Part shown: in pieces, positions 30,448 to 41,897 of the stretch | Layout: every line of letters begins with the position of its first letter | Numbering within the stretch: the stretch's first letter is position 1 | Assembly: GCA_021613535.1 (NCBI GenBank) | Contig: CP075495.1 | Coordinates: 992,001-1,056,000 of the forward strand | Direction: 5' to 3' | Source: Adineta vaga | Lineage: Eukaryota > Rotifera | DNA: 64,000 nt | Notes under the pieces: generated by a model | What the model saw: the letters and a program-made list of their open reading frames with translations, nothing else | Told to the model about the DNA's origin: nothing | Databases searched by the model: none | Position numbers and translations under genes: made by a program

Positions 30448-32422
30448 ATGGATTCTTCGCCTTCATTTGAAACTTTGAGCAACAAATTAGAATATCCAAA
30501 TGGGATTTTTAATAAAACTCAGACTACTATCACATCTCTCTATGCTTTCAATCCATCGATGAACAAATCACCGAAAGATACGGTGGAAATTCTTTTGGAA
30601 AAACCAATACATCATTTACGATCGAAAGAGAAACATGAATTATTCGAGCATGAAGTAACAAAAGAAGAAATGAATATCGCTGCGAAATATGGACGATTTC
30701 CACAACGTCCAAGTGATCTCTTTCTTAAAGTATGATTTTCATTGATTATATCAACTAATTAAGAAAATCTATCGGAATTTTAGTTATTCTATGGTGTTAT
30801 TCGTACACTTGAACATAATCCATTGTCTGGTTGTGTATCACCTGCATTAGTTGGTACATCTGCTGTTATTCCTCTAACAATTATTTCAACTATTCCAGAT
30901 ATAATGCAACATTATCATCATGTCATTGTTCATGCACAGAAAGAAGTTCTTTTTGCGACATGTTGGTGGGAAAAAGGTGAAATTGCTAATATGATGGATA
31001 AAGCTTTACGAGATTTAAGTAAACGTGCTGCTCGTGAAAAACGTCAAGTAATCGTTAAACTTTTAATTGATCATTTATCAAAAGAAAACATAACACATCG
31101 TCATGCTATTCTACCGTCGAATAAATGGGCACAATGTAATCTTCCAACAATGGAAGAATTACCTTTTATTTCCATGGAAGTCAATTGTTATCATCGATTG
31201 ATTATGGGTACATTTCATTCGAAATTTTTAATCGTCGATCGAAAGATAGCTCTTTTGAATTCGAATAATATTTATGATCGACCTAATTTAGAAATGATGG
31301 TACATTATCAAGGAGATATTGTTAATTCATTTTATGATACATTTCTTATCTCTTGGTCGATTCCTTTCGAACCTGATCTTGTCTGTTTACAAGAAGAAAC
31401 ACCAGCGAATCAAGATTTTCATTTCGGTATGGACAATTCAACTCTTGTTTCTATTAAAGAACCTTTACAAAGAGCAGTAGCTCGTGCACGACTTCAATTA
31501 CAACGTAATCAGAATACAGAAAACAAGTTTTCAACACCAACAATAAATAGAAAAGTAACTCATTTAACTTTTCATGATGCTGCTCGAAAAGCTTTAGTAG
31601 AAATTCGAAATACATGTTCATTTGATAAATCAACTATTCAATCACTTACAATAGATTTTACTCCTTTTATTTTTCATACTCGACATCAGCCAATTCCAAT
31701 TGCTTTAGTTAATCGTTCACCAAATGGTACTCCAGGTCATATTGATAAAATCAATCCACAAGATATTGCATGGTTATATGCTTTTCGATATGCTCAAAAA
31801 TCTCTATTTATTCAATCTCCGAATTTCAATGCTACACCTGCAGTCGATGGTATCATATCAGCTTGTCGACGTGGTATTAAAGTAATATTATGGCTCGATC
31901 TGGGTTACAATTATTTGAAAGAAGGATTCGGTACATTTCAAGGTGGAACAAATGAACATATTGTCAAGAAAATCTATAAAGAATTGAAAAGTCATGACAA
32001 TGGAGCAGAAAAAAATTTACAAATATTTTGGTATACTGCAAAAGGTAAGTGATTATCTTTCAATCTTTTTATAAGTAATGTGTTTTTCTTTCTCCTTTAG
32101 ATCAAACACGTCCTTGTCATTTTTCAGAAAAGAAACGTAATTGTCATATAAAATTTATGTCAATCGACGATCAAGTGGCGATCGTAGGTAGTGGAAATAT
32201 GGATACACAAACTTGGTTTCATTCTCAGGTAAGAAGAAAAATATATTTTTCACTGTATTTTTATTCGTTTATGATGAATAGGAAATGAATACAATGATCG
32301 ATTCACCCGTGATTGTTAAAGAATGGATGAATGCTTTGTATACAAATCAATCGACAAATGAATATGGTCGATTGAATGACAATGGCGAATGGCATGGTAT
32401 TAGTAGCAATTTAAATTCATAG
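30448..32422 (+). CDS. Phospholipase D-superfamily protein (two HKD motifs)
   Basis: Four exons: 30448-30729, 30784-32044, 32101-32228, 32282-32422; introns of 53-56 nt; 603 residues. The ATG at 30448 begins MDSSPSFETLSNKLEYPNG. The first HKD motif is HSKFLIVDRKIALLNSNN at about 238; the second is HIKFMSIDDQVAIVGSGN at about 528, split from the rest by an intron. Both have HxKx4D plus the downstream GS.N-type tail, so the pair should build one active site. PLD enzymes use a covalent phosphohistidine to cleave phosphodiesters. The long N-terminal and inter-motif regions resemble fungal PLD-like proteins more than animal PLD1/2: no PX or PH domain is seen. That makes it a horizontal-transfer candidate that has since gained introns. 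Confidence 0.85.
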
Positions 32423-32502
32423 AACAGATACGATAATAATATGTATAGAAATAAAGCTAATACATCACGAACATATATAGAAAAGTACTTTTAGAATTTT
32501 GA

Positions 32503-34168
32503 TTAGTTGCGTTTTCGAGAGATGGGATTTGTTTTATAGTTGTTTCGTTTTGGATTGGGTTGACTACTATCCCTTTTGGATAAAGATTTTGGTTTATTTT
32601 TTGATGATTGAGATTTAGAATCTGTTGGTTGTTGACAACGAAGAAATGTGTCATTTTCAGAATTGGTTTCAAATGGATGAGGAAGAAATCGATAGGGAGC
32701 TTTTTCTTCTCTCAATTGAATAATTGTAAGATCTTTTGATGGACTGAATTTACTGAGTACACGAAGATACGTTCCGGGAAACAGAATAACTTCATCTTCT
32801 TTATAATGTGAGTGCAAACGAATATTTCTTGCACTTGTTGTTTCAACCGTAAATAATGTTCTGGGACCATCTTTACCAATGAAATTTTCCATGATATTAA
32901 CCGAAGCAGTACAAGAACTAACCCCATACCAGGTCACATGTTCATTTGTTATGTATTGAGAAGTTAGATTACCTTTGACTCCACGCCAAACAGTTCCTTC
33001 TTGAGCTGGTAATTTGAATAAAGCAGTCATAAAGAGTTTCAAATAGCAATACCATGGAACAAGACTTAATCGACTAACTGAACGTAATGTTCGATTAAGA
33101 TGAACATATAAACTATCATTGCTATGTGTCCATTGCATTGAATAGAGATGAATCGAAGCTGATTCATCGCGAGTAAGTCCATTAACTGGTCGAAGTGAAT
33201 TTTGTTTAGCCATGTAGACATATCGATTAATGTCATCTTTGAATATACCAACCAAAGGTTGTATCGCTTCTTCGAGTGATACGAGAGGTTGCTTTTCATA
33301 GCCTTCAAGAGGTGCAAGCATTTGATTTGGGTCATCGAGAGTATTCATTGAAGTAAAACGAGAAGTATGTTCATTACCGACATTATCAATCGATGATTGG
33401 GATTGATATTTCGTGGAGGCAGAGCCTGGATTGGATGCAGGCGGAAAGAAGATCGGTTCAGAGTTTGATTGACGACGGAGAGAAGATTGTCTTTCGTCAA
33501 CGTTAGTGCTTGCATCAGCAGTTGCAGAGTTACTCTGTTGATCACGAAATTGAGATCGATTTCGAAATATAACCGGTTCCGTTCGTCCATCTAGATCTAA
33601 ATAAAAATGAATTCTTCTTCATCGATTAGTACTACTTTAGATTTCTTCTTACCAGGAAATACTGTTGGTGCGATTTTTAAGATACTCCTTTGTATATAAT
33701 TTATTAATTTATTCATTGTAGCATTGACTGGCTTGTCGGACAAATCTCGAAAATCATACGAAACTAAACCAGCAGCAATAAGACCTAACCATCCTGAAGG
33801 TTTAAAATCTGCTCGACAGCGACATGAAATGACTGGTATTTCTAATTTATCTGCATATTCCAGTTCTCTTTTACAATTTTTGGATTTTTGATATTCTGGT
33901 GTCATAAAGAAGCAAACAGCAAGACTATTCTCTACTGCTTCAGCCATTCTTAAGAAAACAATTTCATATCATTTGTCTGGATTGTTTATAAAAATACATA
34001 CCCATCATTCAAATATCCATCAAGTCCATTACGAATGTCCATCCAGACTGGAATATTTTCTCTTCGCAACTGTTCAGCGACCTCATAGACAAGGTTCTGT
34101 GTTCCAGTCCATGCATAAGACATCATTATATGTTTCTTGTTTACCGTTGAAAACGAAGTAGTGGCCAT
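32503..34168 (-). CDS. TIR domain - linker - arginine ADP-ribosyltransferase fusion
   Basis: Three exons on the minus strand: 34168-34002, 33948-33653 and 33596-32503 (introns of 53 and 56 nt, GTATGT..CTTAAG and GTAAGA..ATTTAG). Phases join in frame to give 518 residues. Residues 10-140 are a TIR domain: KKHIMMSYAWTGTQNLVYEV, IPVWMDIRNGLDGYLNDG, NSLAVCFFMTPEYQKSKNC and KRELEYADK. Glu84 in S..C..E sits at the NADase glutamate position of SARM1 and plant TIRs. Residues about 150-237 are a Ser/Gln/Asn-rich linker. Residues about 238-440 are an ART: Arg359 in TVWRGVKG, Ser381/382 in YGVSSCT, and Glu421/Glu423 in KEDEVILFPGT. A Lys/Ser-rich basic tail follows. Both halves use NAD+. No signal peptide, so probably cytosolic or nuclear. 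Confidence 0.85.
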
Positions 34169-35603
34169 AATTTATAATTTATATAAACTTCAAACGCAGT
34201 TTAGTTTTAACCGTGTTTAACGATGAAAAATGGAACTACTGTGCATATATGACCTATTCTTATATATTCACACTTTCATTCTCTAACAACACACAAGACA
34301 AGCAAACTAACTATTTATATATGATCATATAACACGACAAAATAGAAATTTCTTTCTGTCACAAGTTTTTTTTTAAAACTTTTATTACAGACTTCATGTC
34401 TGGTTTTATTGTAGACGACAAGTAACATTTTTCAGACAACGACAGTATTTTATTTTTTTCCGACCGCAATTTTTATTTGAACGAAGAAATGATAGACTGG
34501 TTTTTTTTCAAAGTTTACTAATGGTTTTCAATGTTTTCATGGGAAAAATAATGTTAGGAAAGACTTTTTACAAGAAGACATTTTGTTGAAAGGATTCAAA
34601 TAGAAAACGATATGTTATTAATAGAAATAAAGAAAAAAATTGCACCCACAATCTGAACTTATCGATGTCCACCATCGACATTCAATAGAGTTGCTTGTTT
34701 TTTTTGATCTGTAATATTGAAATATGATATGAAATTTGGATATTCTTCAGATCGATATTTACCGTCATTGAGGGTGTGTGAGAGATTTCTAGATAAAACA
34801 TCACATTCGGACCTCAGAGAAGTCATGACCTGTGATGGTAAGGTTAGATTGTGGTGATCCAAATGATTTATGGACCACCGTACATTATTTACAATAAGCA
34901 TAGACATGTTAAATTGAAAAAAATTGATGTGAAGCAATAACACATAACATCGACATCTCACATGAAAAAAAAAGAAATGTCTCACACAAGATTTTTCTTA
35001 CTTTTAAGTAATTACTCAATCGTATGGATGATGGAATGTAATAATGAGAGAAGTCAACTTTTTTGTAAATATTTGAAACAATAAATGACCATCTATATTC
35101 GAAAAATTTTCAGTCAATACTCATATATATAATATCTATTCGAAAGTATTCCGTAGATACTTATGCATATGGCTATACAATTATCCCAGTGGAAATCCAA
35201 ATCTCCATATACGATATCTATTGAAAACCTTTAGTTACTCACATATAACAGAACTGAAAGACCCACAAGTATCTCTGTAAGATAGAAGATAAAGATGTTT
35301 TAATTATCAGTTCGTACTGTGGAACTATTTGGTTAGTTCAGAACTAGAACTGAACTTTGTTGATCCTTATAGTTTCTATGCCACATTCTCTTACTTATAT
35401 CTATTGTCAAAGAGATAAGAATGTCCTTCGAAGTGAAAATATTGCTTTTACAAAATCGCTTCATTGTCGATAATTTTATATCAAGAGAGTTTGGATGACC
35501 AAGGAACGTTAGTCCGATTTATTTCATATTATAGCCATATCATTTTTTTTCGTTCTTTGATGTGAATATGACTTACGGTATTTTCTCTTGTTATTAAAAT
35601 TTT
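34169..35603. other. Intergenic, no supported gene
   Basis: 1.4 kb upstream of the TIR-ART gene. A minus-strand ORF at 34659-34985 ends in QATLLNVDGGHR but has no recognisable domain and is mostly low-complexity at its N-terminus. A G-rich tract (TTGAGGGTGTGTGAGAG) lies at 34768-34784. Confidence 0.4.
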
Positions 35604-37010
35604 TTATACGTGATTTAATGTTGTATGTAAGAAACCAACGTCACTCATATATACATATCTGTCTAATTCTTGATAGGGCGTGGGTGTGGGTGTGGGTGTA
35701 CCAGGACTAGCTTTAGCAATATTTAATGAATGTTCTAAATATTGAAAAGAGATTTCCAATTTCTTTTGTTTATGATAAACATTTCCGATATTATTATAAA
35801 CTGAATGAAGATATGAATCATGATCGGAGATATATTCTCGAAATTTTCGAAGTGTTTGTAAGAAATAATCAAATGATTTATCAAGCAAATCTTGTTCATA
35901 ATAGATAGTACCGAGATTTATTAGGATAGATGCATGTCTTTGCCAATCATTTTTCTTATAGAAGAATTCTGCTTGTTCCCATTTCCCCATACGCATCATT
36001 AAACGTCCAAGTTACATTAAAGATGATGAACTTTTTCTTTCACCTTTCAAAATCCTTATCAACTGTTAATGTAACAACAATTTCATGAAATTCATCATCC
36101 GTATTCGATATTTTTTAACGATACAATTCGAAAAACACTTCCAATAGAAAATAAATACTCAGTCTCTGCTTCTCCAAAATGACCAAATACACTTATATTA
36201 CCATAGGGTACATTTCCGTCAATAGATGGATCAATAATCAAAGTCATTAGAACAACAGTTGTTGTTTCATCTTTACCAGCAAATATCTGTACAGCTTCTC
36301 GATAAGTGGCTCTTTGCTTAACTATATTTGTTCATGAATATGTCGAAGATAGAGACGAAAAGCATAAAGTAAAGAAATGAGTCATATGTATAAAATTCGA
36401 TAGGTGATCGAGAAGAATATATTGTTGTTGAAATATGGCAATCACACTCGATCGGTATGGATTTAATTGTCGTTGTATTTCACAGTACTTTGAGTTCATC
36501 GGAATCTTTCATATTTAATAATGTTTCTTTGAATAATTTTAAATGCATAAAATGCGCAACTTGTCTTTCGAGAGATGTTGTACTAATTCGAACGAAATCC
36601 AAACCAATAATACTTTATTCAACCATAGAAATATTCTTTCATAATTGTTAACAAAGTGATTGAATAGTATAATAAACTTTACGAAATTCTTTTAACCATA
36701 TTTTATCATTTTGATCGTCATTATTATGTATTGGATAAAATATGAAGATTAAAATAATGTAAGAATTATATGATGAATACGAAATAGAAACGGTTTTTCA
36801 CAAATATTGGAGAAGATAAGAAAGATTATTTGATTTTGAATTGATTGAATCCATTCCAGACATTTATCTGAATTCGAATATGTATGAACTTTATTGACAA
36901 GCTTTTCTAACTCCAATTGATACATAGAAATATCATCAACTAATGAATGAAATCAGATGAGAATAATATTTTCGATACATTTAGATTTATTGATATTCTC
37001 GTCGGCTGAC
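35604..37010 (-). pseudogene. Decayed ART/TPR gene
   Basis: From the ATG at 37010 the frame reads MSADENINKSKCIENIILI, a TGA at 36953-36955, then HSLVDDISMYQLELEKLVNK and CLEWIQSIQNQIIFLIFS. This is the N-terminal domain of the bdelloid ART-TPR family, which has Trp at the TGA position. Later pieces, separated by several stops and shifts, include KIWLKEFRKVYYTIQSLC, STTSLERQVAHFMH, YTYDSFLYFML, and an ART end (NISVFGHFGEAETEYLFSIG then SVFRI) carrying the E-x-E. The ART Arg and Ser segments are missing. The 3' part (35999-35604) is an intact frame of tetratricopeptide repeats: ASILINLGTIYYEQDLLDKS, VYNNIGNVYHKQKKLEISFQ. It is not functional as an ART. Confidence 0.7.
35680..35700 (+). repeat. 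Telomere-like (TGTGGG) tract
   Basis: Three consecutive TGTGGG-type units lie inside the TPR frame of the ART/TPR pseudogene, where the complementary strand reads as PTPTPTP. It is the longest of several such tracts in the window. The hexamer equals the telomeric repeat I recall being reported for bdelloids. Confidence 0.5.
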
Positions 37011-37326
37011 ATTTTTTTACGAATAAATATTGTTGTTTTACTCTACTTGTGTTTCAGTTTCATATACTTTGTCATGCCCATGCAACCTGATATCAACACA
37101 AAATTTTACAATAGGTAATGAAAAGAAAGCAAATAAGCTAAACCTTGAAGATAAAAAGATTTTACACTGAAATTTACAACACAATTTATTACTCACCCTG
37201 TATGGGTGCGTATTGGGGAAAATTCCAAGATTTTTTAATTTTCTTTCTGGATTTGTTGGAAGAAAATAAAATGGTAGTATAAAATGTGTTGTAAAAGAAA
37301 TTATTTTGCATTAAAAAAAAATCTAA
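37011..37326. other. Upstream region of the GTPase gene
   Basis: Spacer with no ORF. It contains a small palindrome CACCCTGTATGGGTG near 37195-37209. Presumed promoter of the gene at 37327. Confidence 0.4.
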
Positions 37327-38365
37327 ATGGCAGAACAATTAATAACTGAAGAAGATGAACAACAAGGTCGTGAACAAGAACAAGATCTTGATTTAATTAA
37401 TTATTTAAAAGAACAACTTGTTCGATTACATACGCGAGTATCATCCTATGGCACAAATATTGTTACTGCAAGAGGAATACAAAAACTATCATCTGAATTT
37501 GAAATACTTGTATTTGGTCCTGCACGTGTTGGAAAATCGACATTAATCAAAGAAGTATCGGGTGATGAAAGAATTGCTACAAGCGCTGAGATGAATGCTT
37601 GTACAGAAAAATCAGAAAAATATATTGATAAATATAATATACATTGGTGGGATACTCCAGGTATAGATTTTGTTATGTTTTCTTAATTATATTGAATTGA
37701 TTATAGGTTTTGAAAATTGGTCTGTATCAACAGCAAAGAATTTTTTTCAAAAATCTTTTCATGAACGTGGAATTCTACCAAAAGTAGCAATATTTTGTCG
37801 TACAGCCAATGTATTAGGATCATCCGATGTTATTAAATATATGTTTGAAGAAATACGAAAACATGGTATTCTTCTTCTCTATGTTATTACTAAATGGCCA
37901 TTTATACCTAAATCTGAACAAAATGCTATTGTTCAGGAAGCAGTTAGTCTATTAGGTGGTCACTCAAAAGGAATATATCGAAAACACTCTCGAGGTTTTC
38001 GAGCATTGGAATGTGAACCAAAGAAATCATATATTATGCCAGTAAATTCTAAAGTTGATGAAGTTTTAGGTATGCGTGTACCAAGAAGTAATTTAAATAC
38101 ATTACGAAAGATTTTAATTACAAAATTAGATGAAGAATCACAAGGTAAACTTATTGAATTATATAAAAATAATACAAGTTTTTGGACTAAACTTGGTTAT
38201 GGTGCGATAGAAATTATTGATGATTTTGGTGTTAATTCTGTTGAATCAATGTTAACAGAAGAAGAAAATCTAATTTATAAACAAGTTAAAAATGGAGAAA
38301 ATCCTGTTAAAGCTGTAGCACCAATATTAAAATTGGTTATTGATAAAGTTTCACTTCAACGATAA
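37327..38365 (+). CDS. P-loop GTPase (GIMAP/Era-like G domain)
   Basis: Two exons, 37327-37660 and 37707-38365, intron of 46 nt (GTATAG..TTATAG), 330 residues. An acidic Gln-rich N-terminus leads into the G domain: P-loop GPARVGKSTLIKE at about 64-76 (GxxxxGKS/T), a Thr-containing switch region (ATSAEMNACTEKSEKY), the Walker B/G3 motif WWDTPG at about 107-112, split by the intron after the Pro codon, and a G4-like VITKWP (TKxD altered to TKWP) at about 180. Helical C-terminal part. The best overall match is to GIMAP- or septin-like G-domain proteins common in bdelloids and bivalves. The nucleotide base preference is doubtful because the G4 Asp is absent. Confidence 0.8.
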
Positions 38366-38832
38366 TTTTTTTTAACGAAAATATTCTAGAAAGTTTCTAC
38401 TATTTATTGAATTATTGATAAATTAGATATTCGTAACTATCAGAGAGATTTTACTTTGAACAAAATTATTTCAAGGAATGATTGATGGTCCATCGAGTGA
38501 ATTTCAGAATGGCTATTTTTATATTTGTCTTTACTCAATAAGATGGAAACGTTGAGCTTTTTATGAAAAAGGAATTTCATTTTAATATCTTGAAACTTCT
38601 CGACAGTATATTATGAAAAATATAATATCTGAAAAAAATCAGCACCTCTCTTCTCGGAAAGCACATGCAAGCAATTATCATTTACTGTCACTGAAGTGAC
38701 ACCATCAATTTGATGTGCTATTAGAAAAGAATGATTTTCTCTCTTTCTTTTTATTTCAAGTAGTCTTCTTGAAAAAAATATAAATAAAAGCACTCTTTGG
38801 TTTTCTTCCATATAACTCGGAAAACATTAACA
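38366..38832. other. 5' flank of the first PAN/NHL gene
   Basis: No gene. The last 250 bp (about 38580 on) are similar to 42190-42450 in front of the second copy, so the promoter was part of the duplication. Confidence 0.5.
38686..38701. promoter_or_regulatory. Palindrome upstream of the PAN/NHL gene
   Basis: Perfect 7-2-7 inverted repeat TGTCACTGAAGTGACA about 130 bp upstream of the ATG. The second copy keeps the right half (GCTGAAGTGACA) with changes in the left half. It could be a dimeric transcription-factor site; the factor is unknown. Confidence 0.35.
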
Positions 38833-40447
38833 ATGATTTTTCAATCAGCTCAATCTTTTCAACTAAGTCGGTGTTGTTGGCAAATCATTTACCTTATTAT
38901 CTATTGCTCATCTTACTCCCATCAACAATATCAATCGTTGGTTATACTCTCTAATCCCGGCTCTCAATTTCAACCTATCAATCCACAAGCTCAACTTCTA
39001 TCCACTACACTTCTCCTCACATTTCAATCATGTGTACTTGCATGTAACAATCACATTCTCTGTCGAGTATTTGATTTTGCTGTCAATCAATCTAATCAAT
39101 GTCAACTTTTCGAAGGGAATATCAATACACTTGGCTCAATTGTTTCTTCATCATCATCATCACCAACATCAAATGTTGGTTATGTTAAGATTACATCTGA
39201 TCTTTTCACTGATTATGGTCGATCATGTTTATTAAATAAGATTGTTAGTCGTTATTTGACATGTGGAAGTTCATTGACATTGGAATGTCAACCACATAGT
39301 TATTGGGATAATTCATCATCGATGTGTTTACCACAAATTCCGACATTAGGTGGCGCATGCACATGGGGTGTGAATATGTGTCGTGAAGATCTTAATTTGA
39401 CATGTTTACAAATCTACAAATGTGGACGTAAGTTCAAAGAGAGAGATTTTCGAGTAAAATAATGATTTTGTGTTTGTAGCAATATCATATATGGCTGGTA
39501 AGACACTACTCAATAATAGTGCTGTAACAAGTGATACAGGAGCACCTGTACTTACTGGCGTAGTTACCATGGCTGCGTACGAAATCAATGGTTTATCAGC
39601 CATTTTTCTTGTCGATGTTTATCTAAAACAGGTTGTGCGCTTCTTTGACTATGGTTCATCTGTTAATAATATAACCATCGTAGCGAAAACATGGTCTGGC
39701 AGTGATCAATTGTATGAGCCATACTTTGTATACATTGATACTCAAAATGGGTACAATATGTATGTATCTGACACTACGTGCGCCTGTATTCTTTTATTCA
39801 GTAGAATGCAGAGTGTGAGTCCATTACCACAAGTTGTTGCTGGAGTATCTGGATCTCCTGGTTCTGGCCCACATCAGATAAACTTGCCAAAAGGTTTTGC
39901 ATTTGATAATCAAAGTCGAATGTATATTGCTGAAATGAATAATCATCGGATAATGCGTTGGTCGGCAAACGCAACATACGGAGAATTGATCGCAGGCAAT
40001 GGCACAGCTGGTAGTGGTTCTTTACAACTTCGTTGGCCTCGTGGTATCTATATTGATAAGATTAATGGTCTGCTGTATGTTATTGATTTGGGTAATAATA
40101 GAGTACAACGTTATTCTCTTAGTGGTTCATTTCCTGCTGTTGGTACGACGATTGCTGGAGGAAATGGTGCAGGATCAGCTAGTAACCAACTAAATTCTCC
40201 AGAAAGCTTATGGATATCACCTAGAACAGGATCTGTTTTTATTGCTGACAAAAGTAGCCATCGAATTCAACGATGGGATCCAGGTGCAACACGTGGAATC
40301 ACTGTTGCTGGATCACCTACAGGAACATCTGGTTCTGATGCATATCATCTCTATAGTCCACAAGGTGTTGCAATCGATGCAAATGAAACGTATATGTATG
40401 TATGTGATAGTGGTAACAGTCGTATTCAACGCTTTACCCTCTTATAA
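38833..40447 (+). CDS. Secreted PAN-like / NHL-repeat protein, copy 1
   Basis: Exons 38833-39427 and 39480-40447, intron of 52 nt (GTAAGT..TTGTAG), 520 residues. An N-terminal hydrophobic signal (CCWQIIYLIIYCSS) is followed by a Cys-containing apple/PAN-like segment (QSCVLACNNHILCRVFDFAV, NQCQLFEGNIN) and a Cys-rich knot (CGSSLTLECQPHSYWDNSSS MCLP..GACTWGVNMC). From about residue 225 it is an NHL beta-propeller: FVYIDTQNGYNMYVSD, LPKGFAFDNQSRMYIAEMNN then HRIMRW, GIYIDKINGLLYVIDLGNNR, and similar blades to the end. Several NXS/T sites fit an extracellular glycoprotein. It likely binds ligands or matrix through the propeller. Nearly identical to the gene at 42451. Confidence 0.85.
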
Positions 40448-40975
40448 CATATTTATAACCATTTAATCACAATTTATTGATTAATTTCTTTGAAAATGCT
40501 TTACTTTTATTTTTATTACATTCGTACATCATTTTTTTATTTCAATAAACGTCTTTGTTGTGTTATAAATTACTATAGATAAAACAAGAAACTCTGAGTT
40601 ATAAATATCCACATTATTTATTAGGTGTGATTGAAAGGAAAATGAAAATGAAAGAGATGACATATGTAAATAAGTGATTGTAATAATTAATCGTGATTAA
40701 ATATTTACCATTACTTCTTAACTTGTTTCATTCAATCTGACTAGGAATGTAATGATGACTATAACTGACTCACTGATAAGCAGTAGAAAGATCAGGATAA
40801 ACTTTTATTATGTAATTCCTATAGTGATTATAAATAAAACTTTAGTAATCTATACGAAAATAATTTATCTAATGATCTTTCGAAGCTGAAAAGTTCTGAA
40901 AAACCATAGTATTAAACTCACAGTTTTCCCAATATATTTTGTCAAATCTAGTTGTCTCACGAAAATCTACATGTA
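40448..40975. other. 3' flank of PAN/NHL copy 1
   Basis: 3' untranslated region with AATAAA-type signals near 40545, then AT-rich spacer up to the transposon. No gene. Confidence 0.5.
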
Positions 40976-41897
40976 CAGTCCTGTTCAAAAAAACTTGCAC
41001 ATCTTGTTATAGAAATAAATTCTTATTTTTAAGTCACTTTCAGGAACTTTTATATATGGTTGATAGCCTATGAGAATCACTATATAACAGCACATTTTAA
41101 TGCATTCACGTTTAGAAGAAATAAGAGACAAACATATGTTTCTCATGGACGTCACAAAATTCTTTACAGTATTAATATTAGTATTTTTGATTTCTTTGTC
41201 CAAAAACAGTTCAGGTTCATCATTATTTTTTTATTTTCTTTTAAAACTTTGTGTTTTATGATTGCATCTATGAATATTGTACCTATAAAAATTTCATTTT
41301 TTATCTTGTTTAGCACACTGAACACGTAGTTTTATACCAATAGATGCTAACATATGAGCATTTTTTGATAAAACTTTTCTGTAATCATAGTGATGAAGAT
41401 GAAGACGTATCGTTAGTGCAAATATCGACAAATGATATATTGTCGATAACTTTTCTGTTATTTCATTAATGGTTATTACATTATTTCGACGAATATATTG
41501 ATCGATAGCTATTTTTTTCATCATTGTCACTTACTGCATCTGGTCGACCATTTCCGCCTCGATGTTTAAGTGAATATGTTTGTTTCAATTTATTTATATT
41601 GTAATAGGTAGTCCTTGATGATATCTTTATTTCATAATGAATAGCACGAGCGCATCCCATACCTCTGTTACAATAATGTAATGTCAATATATGATAGTAT
41701 TTTAAATCAGTAGATTATGTCATGAGTAAATGTTTATATATCAAAAAGAAGAGAAATCATACTTTTATATAGCCAACGTGTAGTACAGCTAACGAACATA
41801 TATTCCTGGAAAAGTCAAATTTCTAATTAATTTCTAACTGTAAGAAAACGGTTACACAAAAAGTTAAATTTTGTGCAAGTTTTTTTGAACAGGACTG
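40976..41897 (-). mobile_element. Internally deleted Tc1/mariner transposon
   Basis: 922-bp element with 26-bp perfect terminal inverted repeats starting CAGTCCTGTTCAAAAAAACT and flanked by TA target duplications (40974-40975 and 41898-41899). The minus strand keeps only the N-terminal DNA-binding half of a Tc1 transposase: a helix-turn-helix (ARAIHYEIKISSRTTYYNIN), the GRPDAVSDND linker, then after a frameshift near 41525 a second HTH (NNVITINEITEKLSTIYHLS) and the LHHYDYRKVLSKNAHMLA-type end. The catalytic DDE/D domain is absent, so the copy is non-autonomous. It sits between the two PAN/NHL copies. The clean TIRs and TSD suggest a recent insertion. Confidence 0.9.

Noticed and set aside
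34659-34985. 108-codon minus-strand ORF ending in LLNVDGGHR
   Set aside because: The ending recalls short-chain dehydrogenases but nothing else of that fold is present; probably chance.
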